This document shows, piece after piece, positions 8,425 through 18,078 of a DNA stretch of 64,000 nt. Position 1 is the stretch's first letter; each line of letters starts with the position of its first letter. The translations under genes were made by a program, and so were the position numbers. The notes under the pieces are model-generated. The model saw only the letters and a list, made by a program, of their open reading frames with translations, ran no database searches and was not told the origin of the DNA. Source of the DNA: Nitrospira sp. (GTDB lineage: Bacteria > Nitrospirota > Nitrospiria > Nitrospirales > Nitrospiraceae); NCBI GenBank assembly GCA_015709715.1, contig CP054184.1:2341001-2405000 (forward strand). Direction: 5' to 3'.

Positions 8425-9483
8425 ATGAAGCTCGTCCATAAACATTCCCGCAAGGCGGGACTGCCCCCCGGTACGCTGGTCCATATCGGAGAAAAGAAAT
8501 CCGAGACGGTCAAGATTACCGTGTATGAGTATGGGGAAGGCCAGTTCCACGAACGGTCCGTCGCGAAACCGGAAGAGGTGATCCTGGTGGGGGAACCGAC
8601 CGTCCGGTGGGTGGACATCGGCGGCATCCACAAGATGGAGGTCCTGGAGGCCTTTGGAAAACTGTTCGGGCTCCATCCACTCTTACTGGAAGACATCGCG
8701 AATACGGATCAGCGGCCCAAACTCGACGATTACGGCACCTATGGCTATGTCGTGCTGAAGATGCTCTACGAAGGGCGGCGCGAGGGCGATATCAACGTCG
8801 AGCAGGTCAGCCTGGTGTTCGGGGAGAATTTCCTTCTGTCATTTCAAGAGAACGGCGGCGATGTGTTTCAAGGAGTCAAGGAGCGTCTGCGGAATGGCAA
8901 GGGACGCCTGCGGCATGCCGGCGCCGACTATCTGCTCTATGCCTTGATGGACTCGATCGTCGATCGATACTTCGTGGTGCTGGAACACTTGGGGGAGAAA
9001 ATCGAAGCGTTGCAGGATCGCTGTGTCACCAATCCAGGCCCGGAGACATTGCGGGATATCCACACGCTCAAGCGACAGCTGCTGTTCCTGCGCCGCTCCG
9101 TCTGGCCCCTCCGCGAGGTGATGAACAACCTCTCGCGGTCGGATGGCCAATTTCTCCAGGGATCGACGAAGGTATTCTTTCGCGATGTGTACGACCACAT
9201 CATCCAGATCGGAGACACCATCGAAACCCTGCGCGAAATGGTGTCCTCGATGATGGAGGTCTACCTGTCGAGCGTGAGTTATCGCTTGAATACGGTCATG
9301 AAGGTCCTGACGATCATTACCACGATCTTCATGCCGTTGAGTTTCATCGCCAGCATTTACGGGATGAATTTTGAGCACATGCCGGAACTGAAATCGCCCT
9401 GGGGGTACCCGGCGGTGCTGGGTGTCATGGCCGTGACTGGAACGGCCATGCTGTATTTTTTCAAACAGAAGGATTGGTTGTAG
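8425..9483 (+). CDS. corA: magnesium/cobalt transporter CorA
   Basis: A 352-residue protein of normal length for CorA. It has a large N-terminal cytoplasmic domain, a long helix region, and two C-terminal membrane segments separated by the pore-lining GMN motif at residues 313-315 (YGMNFEHMPE). The C-terminus KQKDWL matches the family's basic end. Homopentameric channel for Mg2+ in the inner membrane. It is transcribed divergently from the phosphatase gene, with 68 bp between the starts. Confidence 0.93.
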   Translation: MKLVHKHSRKAGLPPGTLVHIGEKKSETVKITVYEYGEGQFHERSVAKPEEVILVGEPTVRWVDIGGIHKMEVLEAFGKLFGLHPLLLEDIANTDQRPKLDDYGTYGYVVLKMLYEGRREGDINVEQVSLVFGENFLLSFQENGGDVFQGVKERLRNGKGRLRHAGADYLLYALMDSIVDRYFVVLEHLGEKIEALQDRCVTNPGPETLRDIHTLKRQLLFLRRSVWPLREVMNNLSRSDGQFLQGSTKVFFRDVYDHIIQIGDTIETLREMVSSMMEVYLSSVSYRLNTVMKVLTIITTIFMPLSFIASIYGMNFEHMPELKSPWGYPAVLGVMAVTGTAMLYFFKQKDWL

Positions 9484-9501
9484 CGGAGAACCGAAAGGGG
9501 C

Positions 9502-9843
9502 TCAATCCATGAGCTCGACGCGATCGACGAAGTAGGTCGTTTCGCCGAAGCAGGTCGTGGGGATATAGCGATACTCCTTGTAGTGCAGCACTACGCGTTT
9601 TCCCATCTGGCCGTCCAACTTCTTGGCGACCGCCTCGTCCCAGACGCTGAAATTCCATAACACCGGCGCCACACCGGGAACCGTGGTCATCGCCAGTTCG
9701 CCTTCCTGCGTCTTGCAGACCCACCCTTTGCGGGAAAATTTCTGAAGGTAGCCGACGCGATCGCCATCCGAATAACTCCAGTTGAAGACGATCAAGAGAT
9801 AGGCCGCTGCGCCGAACAAGAGCACCGCAAGAAACCGTAGCAT
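9502..9843 (-). CDS. small membrane-anchored protein of unknown function
   Basis: A 113-residue protein with one N-terminal transmembrane segment (residues 2-21) and a soluble domain with aromatic and basic residues (KGWVCKTQEGELAM, WNFSVWD, YIPTTCFGETTYFVDRVE). Two cysteines in the exported part could form a disulfide. Similar small proteins are widespread in proteobacteria but I cannot name a function. The start lies 7 bp after the leuD stop, so it is probably the last gene of the leuCD transcript. Confidence 0.65.
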   Translation of the reverse strand: MLRFLAVLLFGAAAYLLIVFNWSYSDGDRVGYLQKFSRKGWVCKTQEGELAMTTVPGVAPVLWNFSVWDEAVAKKLDGQMGKRVVLHYKEYRYIPTTCFGETTYFVDRVELMD

Positions 9844-9850
9844 AGACCTC

Positions 9851-10480
9851 CTATTCTTGGGTGGCGTCTGGAAACAGCCAGGGGGCGTCGGCACGGCGGC
9901 GCCGCTCATAGGCGGCGATGGCATCGGCATGTTGGAGCGTCAGGCCAATGGCGTCCAGGCCGCGATAGAGACAATCTTTTCGGAAGGGATCGATGGCGAA
10001 GGGATAGGACGTGCCGTCCGGGGTGGTGACCCGTTGGGCGGCGAGGTCCACCGTGAGGCGATACCCTTCCTGGGCGGCGACTCCCTCGAACAGGGCTTGA
10101 ATTTCGACCCCCGCCAACACCACCGGCAGAATGCCGTTCTGAAAACAATTGTTGTAGAAAATGTCGGCAAAGCTGGGCGCGAGCACGCAACGGAATCCTT
10201 GGTCCAACAGGGCCCAGGGCGCATGTTCACGCGACGAGCCGCATCCGAAGTTATCCCTTGTCAACAGGATGGTAGCGTGTTGGTAGCGGGGCTGGTTGAG
10301 AAAGAAACTCGGATCCGGTGATCCATCCTTCAGGCGGCGCCAGTCGTAGAACAATCCTTCGCGTAACCCGGTCCGCTGGATGGTCTTCAAGAACTGTTTG
10401 GGAATGATTTGATCGGTGTCGACATTGAGCCGATCGAGGGGGGCCACGAGGCCTGTGAGTGTGGTGAAGGCTTGCATCAT
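9851..10480 (-). CDS. leuD: 3-isopropylmalate dehydratase small subunit LeuD
   Basis: A 209-residue protein, typical length for the bacterial small subunit. [13 protein letters not shown] near the N-terminus and [15 protein letters not shown] are the aconitase swivel-domain signatures. With LeuC it isomerises 2-isopropylmalate to 3-isopropylmalate in leucine synthesis in the cytoplasm. leuC ends 44 bp upstream on the same strand. Confidence 0.96.
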   Translation of the reverse strand: MMQAFTTLTGLVAPLDRLNVDTDQIIPKQFLKTIQRTGLREGLFYDWRRLKDGSPDPSFFLNQPRYQHATILLTRDNFGCGSSREHAPWALLDQGFRCVLAPSFADIFYNNCFQNGILPVVLAGVEIQALFEGVAAQEGYRLTVDLAAQRVTTPDGTSYPFAIDPFRKDCLYRGLDAIGLTLQHADAIAAYERRRRADAPWLFPDATQE

Positions 10481-10524
10481 CTATCCTTTGTTATCTCATG
10501 CAGTCAGCCGAGCAGGCTGTGCTG

Positions 10525-11928
10525 TCAGGACCAATGGCGAATGTCTACGAAGTGCCCTTCGATGGCGGCGGCCACGGCCATGGCAGGGGAGACCAAATGG
10601 GTCCGCCCGCCCGCTCCCTGCCGGCCTTCGAAATTGCGGTTGCTGGTGGAGGCGCAGCGTTCGCCCGGTTGCAGCACGTCGGCGTTCATCGCAAGGCACA
10701 TGCTGCACCCCGCTTCCCGCCACTCGAAGCCCGATTCCTTGAAAATGCGATCCAGCCCTTCCTGCTCCGCCTGTTGTTTGACCAGCCCGGACCCGGGGAC
10801 GACCATGGCGTGGACCGTGCCTGCCACCTTTTTCCCCTTCGCGAAGGAGGCGGCGAGGCGTAGGTCTTCGATGCGTGAGTTGGTGCAGGAGCCGATGAAG
10901 ACTCGGTCGATCTTGATGTCGCGAATCGGCATGCCGGGCGTCAGCGCCATATACTCAAGGGCCCGTTCGGTGGCCTGCCGGAGCTTGGCATCGTCCATGG
11001 TCCGGGGATCAGGTACCGTTCCGTCCACACCCGTCACCATGCCTGGGCTGGTCCCCCATGTGACCTGCGGGGCAATAGACTCGGCCTTCAGCTCCACGAT
11101 CGCGTCGTAACGGGCGCCGGGGTCGGTCGTGAGTCGACGCCATGCCGCGACCGCCTGATCCCAGAGGGCGCCCTTGGGTGCCATCGGCCGGCCCTTGATG
11201 TAAGCAAACGTGGTCTCATCCGGGGCCACCATCCCGGCGCGGGCTCCGCCTTCGATGGACATGTTGCAGAGGGTCATCCGACCCTCCATGCTCAGGCTGC
11301 GAATGGTCGAGCCCGTGTACTCGATGACGTAGCCGGTACCGCCGGCCGTGCCGATTTTGCCGATGATGGCGAGGATCACATCTTTGGCGGAGCAGCGCGG
11401 GGAGAGTCGGCCCTCCACCCTGACTTCCATCGTTTTCGGGCGCTTCTGCACCAGGCATTGTGTGGCCAGCACATGCTCGACCTCGCTCGTCCCGATTCCG
11501 AAGGCCAGCGCACCGAAGGCGCCATGGGTGGAGGTGTGCGAATCGCCACAGACGATTGTCATGCCCGGCAACGTGAACCCCTGTTCCGGCCCGATGACAT
11601 GGACTACCCCCTGCCGGATGTCGTTCATCCCGAATAGGGTAATGCCGAAAGCGGCACAATTGTCTTCCAAGGTTTGAATCTGCTTGGCACTGATTGGGTC
11701 GGCAATGGCGAGACGACGATCCGTGGTCGGAACGTTGTGGTCGGGCACTGCCAGCGCGGCGGCGGCCCGGCGCGGCGTCCGCCCCGCGACCCTCAATCCT
11801 TCGAACGCTTGCGGTGAGGTCACTTCGTGCACCAGGTGCCGATCGATATAGAGCAGGGTGGTGCCGTCGGCTTCAGCCCGCACCACGTGCTCGTCCCAGA
11901 TTTTTTCGAATAATGTGTGCGCGGCCAT
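10525..11928 (-). CDS. leuC: 3-isopropylmalate dehydratase large subunit LeuC
   Basis: A 467-residue aconitase-family subunit. The three 4Fe-4S ligands are visible as Cys348 in GSCTNSR and Cys408/Cys411 in CSMCLAMN. The N-terminal [17 protein letters not shown] is the standard LeuC block. First gene of the leuC-leuD-hypothetical minus-strand operon. The 159 bp upstream of the start (11929-12087), shared with a divergent small gene, must hold its promoter; I see no clear leader peptide or T-box there. Confidence 0.96.
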   Translation of the reverse strand: MAAHTLFEKIWDEHVVRAEADGTTLLYIDRHLVHEVTSPQAFEGLRVAGRTPRRAAAALAVPDHNVPTTDRRLAIADPISAKQIQTLEDNCAAFGITLFGMNDIRQGVVHVIGPEQGFTLPGMTIVCGDSHTSTHGAFGALAFGIGTSEVEHVLATQCLVQKRPKTMEVRVEGRLSPRCSAKDVILAIIGKIGTAGGTGYVIEYTGSTIRSLSMEGRMTLCNMSIEGGARAGMVAPDETTFAYIKGRPMAPKGALWDQAVAAWRRLTTDPGARYDAIVELKAESIAPQVTWGTSPGMVTGVDGTVPDPRTMDDAKLRQATERALEYMALTPGMPIRDIKIDRVFIGSCTNSRIEDLRLAASFAKGKKVAGTVHAMVVPGSGLVKQQAEQEGLDRIFKESGFEWREAGCSMCLAMNADVLQPGERCASTSNRNFEGRQGAGGRTHLVSPAMAVAAAIEGHFVDIRHWS

Positions 11929-12087
11929 GGTTCTACTCCTTCATAGCGCCGTGCGACCGAGACGCCGGAACGGCGCGGAAATACAGCGGCATCATTATAC
12001 ATGCGAGCAGGCCCGTCGCATCAAGGGCAAAGGGGCCGGCGCGTAAACTCTCTTTAGATTTTTCGACCGGCATCCGATAGAGGGGCC

Positions 12088-12318
12088 ATGGCACAGGAAC
12101 CTCCCGAGAGCGAACGCATCACGATCCCGCGTTGGACGATCAAGCGCGACCCGCGGGCCTTGGGCTGTTCGGTGTGTGGCTCGGCCATCGTGAAGATCAC
12201 GGCAGAGTGGAGGCAGGTGTCCTTCTGCACCTGCCGCTTGATCGAATACCGCGTGTTGCCGCGCGCCCCCAAGGCCTTGCCGGCTCCTCCGGCCGCCGAC
12301 CTACGGAACGACCCCTGA
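12088..12318 (+). CDS. small Cys-motif protein, possible zinc site
   Basis: A 76-residue protein with four cysteines in a CxxC ... CxC layout (Cys27, Cys30, Cys47, Cys49), which suggests a single metal-binding knuckle. The C-terminus is proline/alanine rich and probably disordered. GAGGGG stands 2-3 bp before the ATG, closer than usual. Not a recognised family. It is transcribed away from leuC. Confidence 0.5.
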   Translation: MAQEPPESERITIPRWTIKRDPRALGCSVCGSAIVKITAEWRQVSFCTCRLIEYRVLPRAPKALPAPPAADLRNDP

Positions 12319-12427
12319 TCGCCCGTCTGGTTGTGCGACTGCACGGACCATCGCCCGCCTTTCTGATGAATCGTGACTGCCCACTTGGTGCGATCACCTT
12401 CTGATCGCGACACAGAAGGAGGATTCG

Positions 12428-12967
12428 ATGAAGCGAGCCGTGGAATTATTGGTATTGCTGAGCCTCCTTCTGACGGTAGATCTCACCGAAGCGCGGGATC
12501 GCCTATCGGCCTCATCGGCCGGCGCGGCCAAGTCTGCCATTGAACAGCAGTCCCTACGTCTCTGCGTGGGCAGCGACCTGCCCGGCAATTGGCGACTGGT
12601 TCAATTCGGAGCGCCCCGTCGCTTCAAGAACTCGCAGGCTCCGTACCTTTTTCCTCACCAGACGTTTCAGTATTCCGTCGAAGGCAGCATGCGGTCTGTG
12701 CATTCGCGGCAGCCGATTCCTGATCGGTTGGATCGCCTGTTCGCCTCCGTGCCGTCGGCCTTGAGTTATCGCATCGACGGCGCCGGCCGCGTGGTCCTCA
12801 CGGTCGACGGGCAACGCACTGCCGTGGAGACCTGGTCCTGCCTGGTCGTAAGTCGTGGTGGCTACGATCAGACTCAGGAGATGGCCCTGCAACCGGGCGA
12901 CCTGGTCATGACGTTGCACGGCTCGCAGGGACAACCCCTCTTCGTGCGCCAGTTGCGCAGGGTCTAG
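12428..12967 (+). CDS. hypothetical exported protein
   Basis: A 179-residue protein with a clear Sec signal peptide (basic MKR start, LLVLLSLLLTV core, cleavage near TEA). AGGAGG before the ATG is a strong ribosome binding site. The mature domain has two cysteines (LRLCVGS and WSCLVV) and a beta-rich C-terminus ending PGDLVMTLHGSQGQPLFVRQL. No known family recognised; probably periplasmic. Confidence 0.6.
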   Translation: MKRAVELLVLLSLLLTVDLTEARDRLSASSAGAAKSAIEQQSLRLCVGSDLPGNWRLVQFGAPRRFKNSQAPYLFPHQTFQYSVEGSMRSVHSRQPIPDRLDRLFASVPSALSYRIDGAGRVVLTVDGQRTAVETWSCLVVSRGGYDQTQEMALQPGDLVMTLHGSQGQPLFVRQLRRV

Positions 12968-13046
12968 TTGCCGACCGATTGCATCGGGCCCTCCATCGTG
13001 GTACGACCGTGCGGATATCTGTTCGCCGGTTGTTCCCTGAGGAGCC

Positions 13047-13562
13047 ATGCACGAAACGGAAGAGATCTGGTCTCGGCCGTCGGTCATCGAATGGAGTCAA
13101 CACTTGCTGGACAGCTACCGCCACTGGATCGGTCGGGAATTGTTGCCGCGGGCGGGATCACCGGCTGAGCAGGCGTGCGCGCTCTTTCTGGCTCCCTTCG
13201 TCGTGGTGTCGCACGGGATAGAAGCCGACCCGATTCTCAACTACGGCTCGGACCTTGCGTTGCGCCTGTGGGAGACCAGCTGGGAGGAATTCCGCCGCAC
13301 CCCCTCGCGTTTGACGGCGGAACCGGTGAACCGGGCGGAACGAGAACGGTTGTTGGAGCAGGCCCGTACGCGGGGGTTTGTCGAGCGCTATCGGGGCGTA
13401 AGGGTGTCGAGCCAGGGACGACGTTTTCTGGTCGATCAGGCAACCGTGTGGAACGTGATCGACTCGGCCGGTCTTCAGATCGGGCAGGCCGCGACCTTTT
13501 CAGGCTGGACCTTCCTCCAGCCGGCGGAACCGAGGGATCAGGGTTCCGCCGACCGGGACTGA
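13047..13562 (+). CDS. MEKHLA-domain protein
   Basis: A 171-residue protein whose body matches the MEKHLA domain: WSQHLLDSYRHWIGRELL at the N-terminal side, NYGSDLALRLWE in the middle and QATVWNVIDSAGLQIGQAA at the end. The domain is PAS-like and occurs alone in bacteria and at the C-terminus of plant HD-ZIP III factors; the ligand is unknown. Its 3' end overlaps the convergent DUF1653 gene by 63 bp. Confidence 0.75.
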   Translation: MHETEEIWSRPSVIEWSQHLLDSYRHWIGRELLPRAGSPAEQACALFLAPFVVVSHGIEADPILNYGSDLALRLWETSWEEFRRTPSRLTAEPVNRAERERLLEQARTRGFVERYRGVRVSSQGRRFLVDQATVWNVIDSAGLQIGQAATFSGWTFLQPAEPRDQGSADRD

Positions 13563-13718
13563 TTCGAGAAACATCTCCATCGGTCTGATCCACAGACTCC
13601 CTTCCCCATAGAGCTGCCGATAGACCACAAACTCTTCTTCGGTCTCGGAGTGGCGAGCCACGCCGACAACCTCGTAGTCTTGGCCCTTGTAGTGCCGATA
13701 GCGACCTGGTTTGATCAT
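13500..13718 (-). CDS. DUF1653 protein
   Basis: A 72-residue protein with the DUF1653 pattern: PGRYRHYKGQDYEVVGVARH, then EEFVVYRQLYG and LWIRPMEMFLE. The family is a small SH3-like beta barrel of unknown role. Start at 13718 is preceded by AGGA; an upstream ATG at 13745 would add nine unconserved residues. The last 63 bp overlap the end of the convergent MEKHLA gene. Confidence 0.85.
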   Translation of the reverse strand: MIKPGRYRHYKGQDYEVVGVARHSETEEEFVVYRQLYGEGSLWIRPMEMFLESVPVGGTLIPRFRRLEEGPA

Positions 13719-13765
13719 GGTGTATCCTGTTCGGCGAATGATCACAATAGTGTAACGAACCCTGC

Positions 13766-15175
13766 ATGTCGCGACAACTCGACTCCGTTCCAGAGCGGCG
13801 ACACGATGTCGTCGTCATCGGCGGTGGGTCGGCCGGCTATGCGGCGGCACGCACCGCCCGTGATGCCGGCGCCGACGTTGCCATCGTCGATGAAGGTCCC
13901 TTAGGCGGCCTCTGCATCCTGCGGGGCTGCATGCCGACCAAAACCATCTTGCGATCGGCAGAAATCCTCGCGCTCATGCGGCGCGCGCGCGAATTCGGGC
14001 TGGCACCCACCCAGGTCCGCGCCGACCTATCGGCCATCGTCGACCGAAAGAATCGCTTGGTGCAGGAGTTTGCGCAGGACCGTATCGCATCGCTGTGCGA
14101 TTCAAAGTTCACCCTGTACGAGTCGCGCGCCGAGTTTGTGTCGCCCCAGGAGATACTTGCGGGCGATGTGCGTGTTCGCGCCCAGGTCTTCGTCATTGCC
14201 ACCGGTTCCGAAATCAACGACGTGCCCATTCCCGGCTTGCAGGAGGCCGGCTATTTCACCAGTGACACGATCCTTGATCTTCGGCAGCTGCCGAACTCCA
14301 TGCTCGTGTTGGGCGGGGGAATGGTGGCGGTGGAAATCGGACAATTCTTCGCCCGCATCGGGACCAAAGTCACGATGCTGCAGCGTGGTCCCACCCTGTT
14401 GGCCGACTTGGATAGCGACATCGGCTCGGCGCTGGAAGGCGCCTTTCGCGAGGAAGGCATCGAAGTCCTGACGAATTGCACCTTGCAGGGCATCACGGCG
14501 ACGCCCGGGACCAAAAGCCTGCAATTCGTGCGCGAAGGCGTTGTGCAGAGCCGTTCGGCCGACGCCCTCTTCCAGGCGCTAGGGCGCCGGCCTCGTCTTG
14601 GAGGGCTGCACCTGGAGGCGGCTGAGGTGCTGGTGGAGGACGGTCATGTCGCCGTCGGGCCTGATATGCGGACCTCCCAACCGCACATTTTCGCCGTCGG
14701 CGATGTGAACGACCTGACGCCGATCGTCCATCTGGCCATCCAGCAAGGAGAGGTGGCCGGCTTCAATGCGACGCACCCGCAGGAGCCTCCGCGGACGATC
14801 GACCACCGGCTCGACGTGGAAGCGGTGTTCACCGATCCGCAAGTCGCGGTGGTGGGCCTCAGCGAGCGGCAATGTCGGCAACGGCGGATCCCGTACCTGG
14901 TGGCTTCCTACCCATTTGCCGATCACGGCAAGGCGATGTGTTTGGGCGCTGCCCATGGGTTCGTCAAACTCCTGTGTGACCCGACGCGCGGCGAAGTGCT
15001 CGGGGCGCAGATCGTCGGACCAGAGGCGGCGGAACTGATCCATGAATTGATCGCCGTCATGTATTTTCACGGGACCGCACAGGATCTCCTCCGCATTCCT
15101 CACTACCATCCTACGCTGGCGGAGATTGTCACGTATCCGGCGGAATCCATCCTTGAGCAAATGAGCCGACCATGA
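13766..15175 (+). CDS. FAD-dependent pyridine nucleotide-disulfide oxidoreductase
   Basis: A 469-residue flavoprotein of the dihydrolipoamide dehydrogenase/mercuric reductase family. FAD loop GGGSAG at residues 19-24; redox pair Cys50 and Cys55 in GGLCILRGCMPTK; NAD(P) loop GGGMVAVEIGQ; C-terminal HYHPTLAEIV with the catalytic His-Glu pair. The usual DLDH spacing is CVNVGC; here it is CILRGC, so this is not a standard Lpd. No HMA domain or C-terminal Cys pair for mercury is seen. It probably reduces an unidentified disulfide or quinone. It overlaps the next gene by 4 bp (ATGA). Confidence 0.85.
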   Translation: MSRQLDSVPERRHDVVVIGGGSAGYAAARTARDAGADVAIVDEGPLGGLCILRGCMPTKTILRSAEILALMRRAREFGLAPTQVRADLSAIVDRKNRLVQEFAQDRIASLCDSKFTLYESRAEFVSPQEILAGDVRVRAQVFVIATGSEINDVPIPGLQEAGYFTSDTILDLRQLPNSMLVLGGGMVAVEIGQFFARIGTKVTMLQRGPTLLADLDSDIGSALEGAFREEGIEVLTNCTLQGITATPGTKSLQFVREGVVQSRSADALFQALGRRPRLGGLHLEAAEVLVEDGHVAVGPDMRTSQPHIFAVGDVNDLTPIVHLAIQQGEVAGFNATHPQEPPRTIDHRLDVEAVFTDPQVAVVGLSERQCRQRRIPYLVASYPFADHGKAMCLGAAHGFVKLLCDPTRGEVLGAQIVGPEAAELIHELIAVMYFHGTAQDLLRIPHYHPTLAEIVTYPAESILEQMSRP

Positions 15176-15855
15176 GACCGATCTTGGGCGCCTGCGTTGC
15201 CGTGCTGCTTGGGCTGGGAGCCGTGGCTTGCGGTCAACAGACGTGGGACAGTGCCATGCAAGCCGGTGATGCGGCGCTGCAGCGGGGACAATACCAGGAA
15301 GCGGAACGTATTTTTTCGCTCGCGGTCCGCAAGGCGGAGGAATTCGGTCCACAGGACCGACGGCTGGCCGTGGCCTTGAGCCATCTGGGCCAGGTCTATA
15401 GCGCGCAGGGAAAATTTGTGGAGGCAGAGCCGGTCTACCTCCAGGCGCTCAAGATCTATCAGGACGTGCATGGGGAGAATCATCTCGACGTCGCCGCCAT
15501 GTTAAACAATCTCGGTGTGTTGCATCGCAAGCATGGGCAGTTTGCCGATGCGCAACGACTCTTGACGCGGGCACTCTCCATCAAAGAGCGGTTGCTGGGT
15601 GTGGACCATTTGGACGTGGCCTTGGCGCTGAGCAATCTCGCGGCGATGCATGTAGCTCAGGGTGATGCCGGTCAGGCTGCGGGATTCCTTGCGCGCGCCT
15701 TGAGCATACGAGAAAAGCAATTGGGGCCTGATCATCTGGAGGTGGCCAAGACCCTGGAAGAGTATGCGGGCGCACTCCGGAAGCTCGGGCGCCAAGTAGA
15801 GGCTGAGCCGTTGGAAGCGAGGGTTGCGGCAATCCGGAGCAAGACGATGCCGTGA
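15172..15855 (+). CDS. TPR lipoprotein (kinesin-light-chain-like repeats)
   Basis: A 227-residue lipoprotein: the signal ends at LGAVA followed by Cys20. The rest contains tandem 42-residue TPRs with the pattern (V/A)ALSHLGQVYSAQGKFVEAEPVYLQAL, repeated at about 62, 104 and 146. This is the TPR_12/kinesin-light-chain subtype used for protein docking. Translation is coupled to the oxidoreductase by an ATGA overlap, so the two may act together at the inner or outer membrane. Confidence 0.82.
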   Translation: MRPILGACVAVLLGLGAVACGQQTWDSAMQAGDAALQRGQYQEAERIFSLAVRKAEEFGPQDRRLAVALSHLGQVYSAQGKFVEAEPVYLQALKIYQDVHGENHLDVAAMLNNLGVLHRKHGQFADAQRLLTRALSIKERLLGVDHLDVALALSNLAAMHVAQGDAGQAAGFLARALSIREKQLGPDHLEVAKTLEEYAGALRKLGRQVEAEPLEARVAAIRSKTMP

Positions 15856-15924
15856 GGCGTCTCCATGTGTGAGTTGAACAGGTAGTCAGGGTCAGTGTAG
15901 CGTACGGGTTCCTAGGAAGAGACC

Positions 15925-16140
15925 ATGTCGGACTTGCGGACCAATGCGATGATTGCGCGCGGAGTCGGCGTCGCCTGTATCTCCGCAGGGTTCATGCTTG
16001 GTATCTATGGGCTGGAGCATCCTGAGACGCTGTGGTTGCGGACGGCACTGGGCCTGTTGGTGACCGGGATGCTGGCTCAGGGGTATGCGATGTATTGTTC
16101 GATTCAATGGGTGAGACGCCAGCGTGATTCAAAGTGGTAA
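15925..16140 (+). CDS. small two-helix membrane protein
   Basis: A 71-residue protein with two predicted membrane helices (about 8-27 and 37-58), a short loop with EHPETLWLR, and a basic C-terminus. TAGGAAGAGACC lies ahead of the ATG. No family recognised. The following SmpA-like gene begins 4 bp after the stop. Confidence 0.55.
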   Translation: MSDLRTNAMIARGVGVACISAGFMLGIYGLEHPETLWLRTALGLLVTGMLAQGYAMYCSIQWVRRQRDSKW

Positions 16141-16144
16141 CAGC

Positions 16145-16615
16145 ATGAAGGACGGCACCTCGGGCCGGAGGCACCTGCGCGGCTGGCAGTGCGGCCTGCT
16201 TTTTGTGCTCTGCGCCCTATTCCTGGGCGGGTGCGGCGGGCCCTGGCGCGACCAATACTTGAAAGGCGGCGTCCGGAAGCTGACTCAGGACGACGTAGTC
16301 GAGAAGTTCGGTCCTCCCCATACGGCGAAAACCCCTGTCTTGGGTGGGGACACCGTCTGGACGTACCGTGTACCGATGGGGGATCGGGAAGTTCATCCCT
16401 GGGATCCCAGCACCTTGACCGCCGGGCGTAAGACCAAGGCGCCTCCCTCCCCTTCGCCCTTCGGCAAGAGTTTGGCGGGCAGTGAAGAGCCCTATCGGGA
16501 GCCGCTCTACTGTTATCGTTACACCCTGGCCTTCGACGAACAGAAGATCCTCAAGGAGTGGAAACGGGAGGAATGTGTTCCCCGCCAAACAGAGGACGAG
16601 GGGGCGTCTCAGTAA
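16145..16615 (+). CDS. SmpA/OmlA-like lipoprotein
   Basis: A 156-residue protein with a lipobox LGGC (Cys30). The segment LTQDDVVEKFGPPHTAKTPVLGG followed by VWTYR follows the BLIP/SmpA fold rule (short helix, G-x-P, beta hairpin). In proteobacteria SmpA/BamE assists outer-membrane protein assembly. This protein is only a fold relative, with a Pro/Ser-rich insert and a Cys-containing tail. ATG 16145 chosen; an in-frame GTG at 16124 overlaps the previous gene. Confidence 0.6.
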   Translation: MKDGTSGRRHLRGWQCGLLFVLCALFLGGCGGPWRDQYLKGGVRKLTQDDVVEKFGPPHTAKTPVLGGDTVWTYRVPMGDREVHPWDPSTLTAGRKTKAPPSPSPFGKSLAGSEEPYREPLYCYRYTLAFDEQKILKEWKREECVPRQTEDEGASQ

Positions 16616-16629
16616 GGCCGAGCCACACG

Positions 16630-17454
16630 ATGCAAGACTACCTGCCGGTTATCGGGTCCAGCGTCTTTTTCGATCTCCTGAAATCCCTTCTGCTGCTGTT
16701 GCTGCTCCTCATTACCCGCACCCTCCTGGTTCGCTCGATCGCGCGCAATGCGACCTTGTCGATTGAGGCGAAGCGCCGTTGGATCGTCACGGTCCGCAAC
16801 AGTACCGTGCTCAGTTTGAGTGTCGGGTTGGTGGTAATTTGGGCGCATGAGTTGGAAGCCTTCGCCGTGTCCTTGGTGGCCCTGGCGGCCGCGGTAGTCC
16901 TTGCGACCAAAGAGTTGATCCTCTGCTGGAGTGGAGCTGCCTTACGAGTGGGCGGCGGTGTCTATGCCGTGGGTGATCGGATCCAGCTAGGAAATTATCG
17001 CGGCGTGGTACTGGACCATGGGGCATTTGCGACCAAGTTGCTGGAAATCGGGCCGGGTCAGACGTCGCATCTATACACAGGCCGCATCGTCATGTTTCCC
17101 AACAGTTTGCTGTTAAGCAGTCCGCTGGTCAAAGAAAACCCATCGCAGGAGTACGGTTTGTATGTCTTGTGTGTACCGCTGCAGAGCCACGAGAATTGGC
17201 GCGCGGCGGAACATGCGCTCCTCGAAGCTGCCAGAGCGGAATGTGCTCCCTTCATGGACGAAATGGGTCGGCAGATGAAGCTGTTGGAACAGCGCAACCT
17301 GCTGGAAGCGCCGTCGCCCGATCCGCGTGTGACCATCCAACTCCCTGAGCCAGGCCGAATCCACCTCGTGCTACGGTTCCCTGCTCCGGACCGAGGCCGC
17401 TCCCGAGTGGAACAGGCCATCCTCCGGCGGTACCTCGCGGCCATGCGTCCCTGA
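16630..17454 (+). CDS. MscS-family mechanosensitive channel
   Basis: A 275-residue membrane protein. Hydrophobic helices at about 9-30, 56-75 and 79-110 (last with AAAVVLATKELI) precede the MscS beta domain, where VGDRIQLGNYRGVV matches the conserved GDxVxxxxxxGxV block. PNSLLLSSPLVKENPS follows the usual MscS IPNxxL element. Probably a small osmotic release channel of the inner membrane. ATG 16630 is 14 bp after the SmpA-like gene; a longer frame from 16558 overlaps it. Confidence 0.8.
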   Translation: MQDYLPVIGSSVFFDLLKSLLLLLLLLITRTLLVRSIARNATLSIEAKRRWIVTVRNSTVLSLSVGLVVIWAHELEAFAVSLVALAAAVVLATKELILCWSGAALRVGGGVYAVGDRIQLGNYRGVVLDHGAFATKLLEIGPGQTSHLYTGRIVMFPNSLLLSSPLVKENPSQEYGLYVLCVPLQSHENWRAAEHALLEAARAECAPFMDEMGRQMKLLEQRNLLEAPSPDPRVTIQLPEPGRIHLVLRFPAPDRGRSRVEQAILRRYLAAMRP

Positions 17455-17621
17455 CGGCGGCGGGGTCTGCCGCTCTGATCACGGCGCAGGAGCCGGTCTC
17501 CCCGCAAAAACCGGCAAATTAATTGGCAACTGATCGGCTTGCAGGTATTCATAGGTACCGCGCTCGATCGATCCCTTCAGGGAATCGGGCGTCGGAGTTC
17601 AACCTTGAGGGAGGTCTGTCG

Positions 17622-18026
17622 ATGAGAAGGTCGATCGGGTGGGTGGTTGCCGCCGCCGTCATGGGCGTCAGTTCGTTTGCCTTCGCCGACGAGCTGGGGA
17701 TGGGAAGAATGTCGGAGGACATGCGCCAGGAAATGGGTGGGATTTCGGATGAGATGAAGGCGCACAAGGATGTGATGGTTGAGGACCTCAAGAGCCAGAA
17801 GGAGTCCACGAAGAGTCAGATGAAGGCGAAACGTGAAGAGGCGAAGGCCAAGCGAAAGCAGGCCCAAGCTGCAGCGAAGGCCAAGAAGGAGCAGCTCAAG
17901 GCCAAAGCCAAGGCGAAGAAGGACGCGGCGCATGCCAAGGCGAAGGAAGCAAAGAGTGCGGCTGCTGATATGGCTCAAGGGGTCGAGGATACAAAACAAG
18001 ACTTCATTGACGCGGTTCGGAACTGA
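17622..18026 (+). CDS. exported Lys/Ala/Glu-rich coiled-coil protein
   Basis: A 134-residue protein with a signal peptide cleaved near SSFAFA-DE, then a highly charged helical region rich in KAKKEQLKAKAKAKK-type repeats (about residues 65-115). Low-complexity alanine/lysine composition implies a long single helix or coiled coil in the periplasm. GAGG lies upstream of the ATG at 17622. No family assigned. A strong intrinsic terminator follows. Confidence 0.65.
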   Translation: MRRSIGWVVAAAVMGVSSFAFADELGMGRMSEDMRQEMGGISDEMKAHKDVMVEDLKSQKESTKSQMKAKREEAKAKRKQAQAAAKAKKEQLKAKAKAKKDAAHAKAKEAKSAAADMAQGVEDTKQDFIDAVRN

Positions 18027-18078
18027 CGCACCAGACGAGGTGGCGGGAAGGCTCTCTTCACCGCCGGTGAGCGATGAC

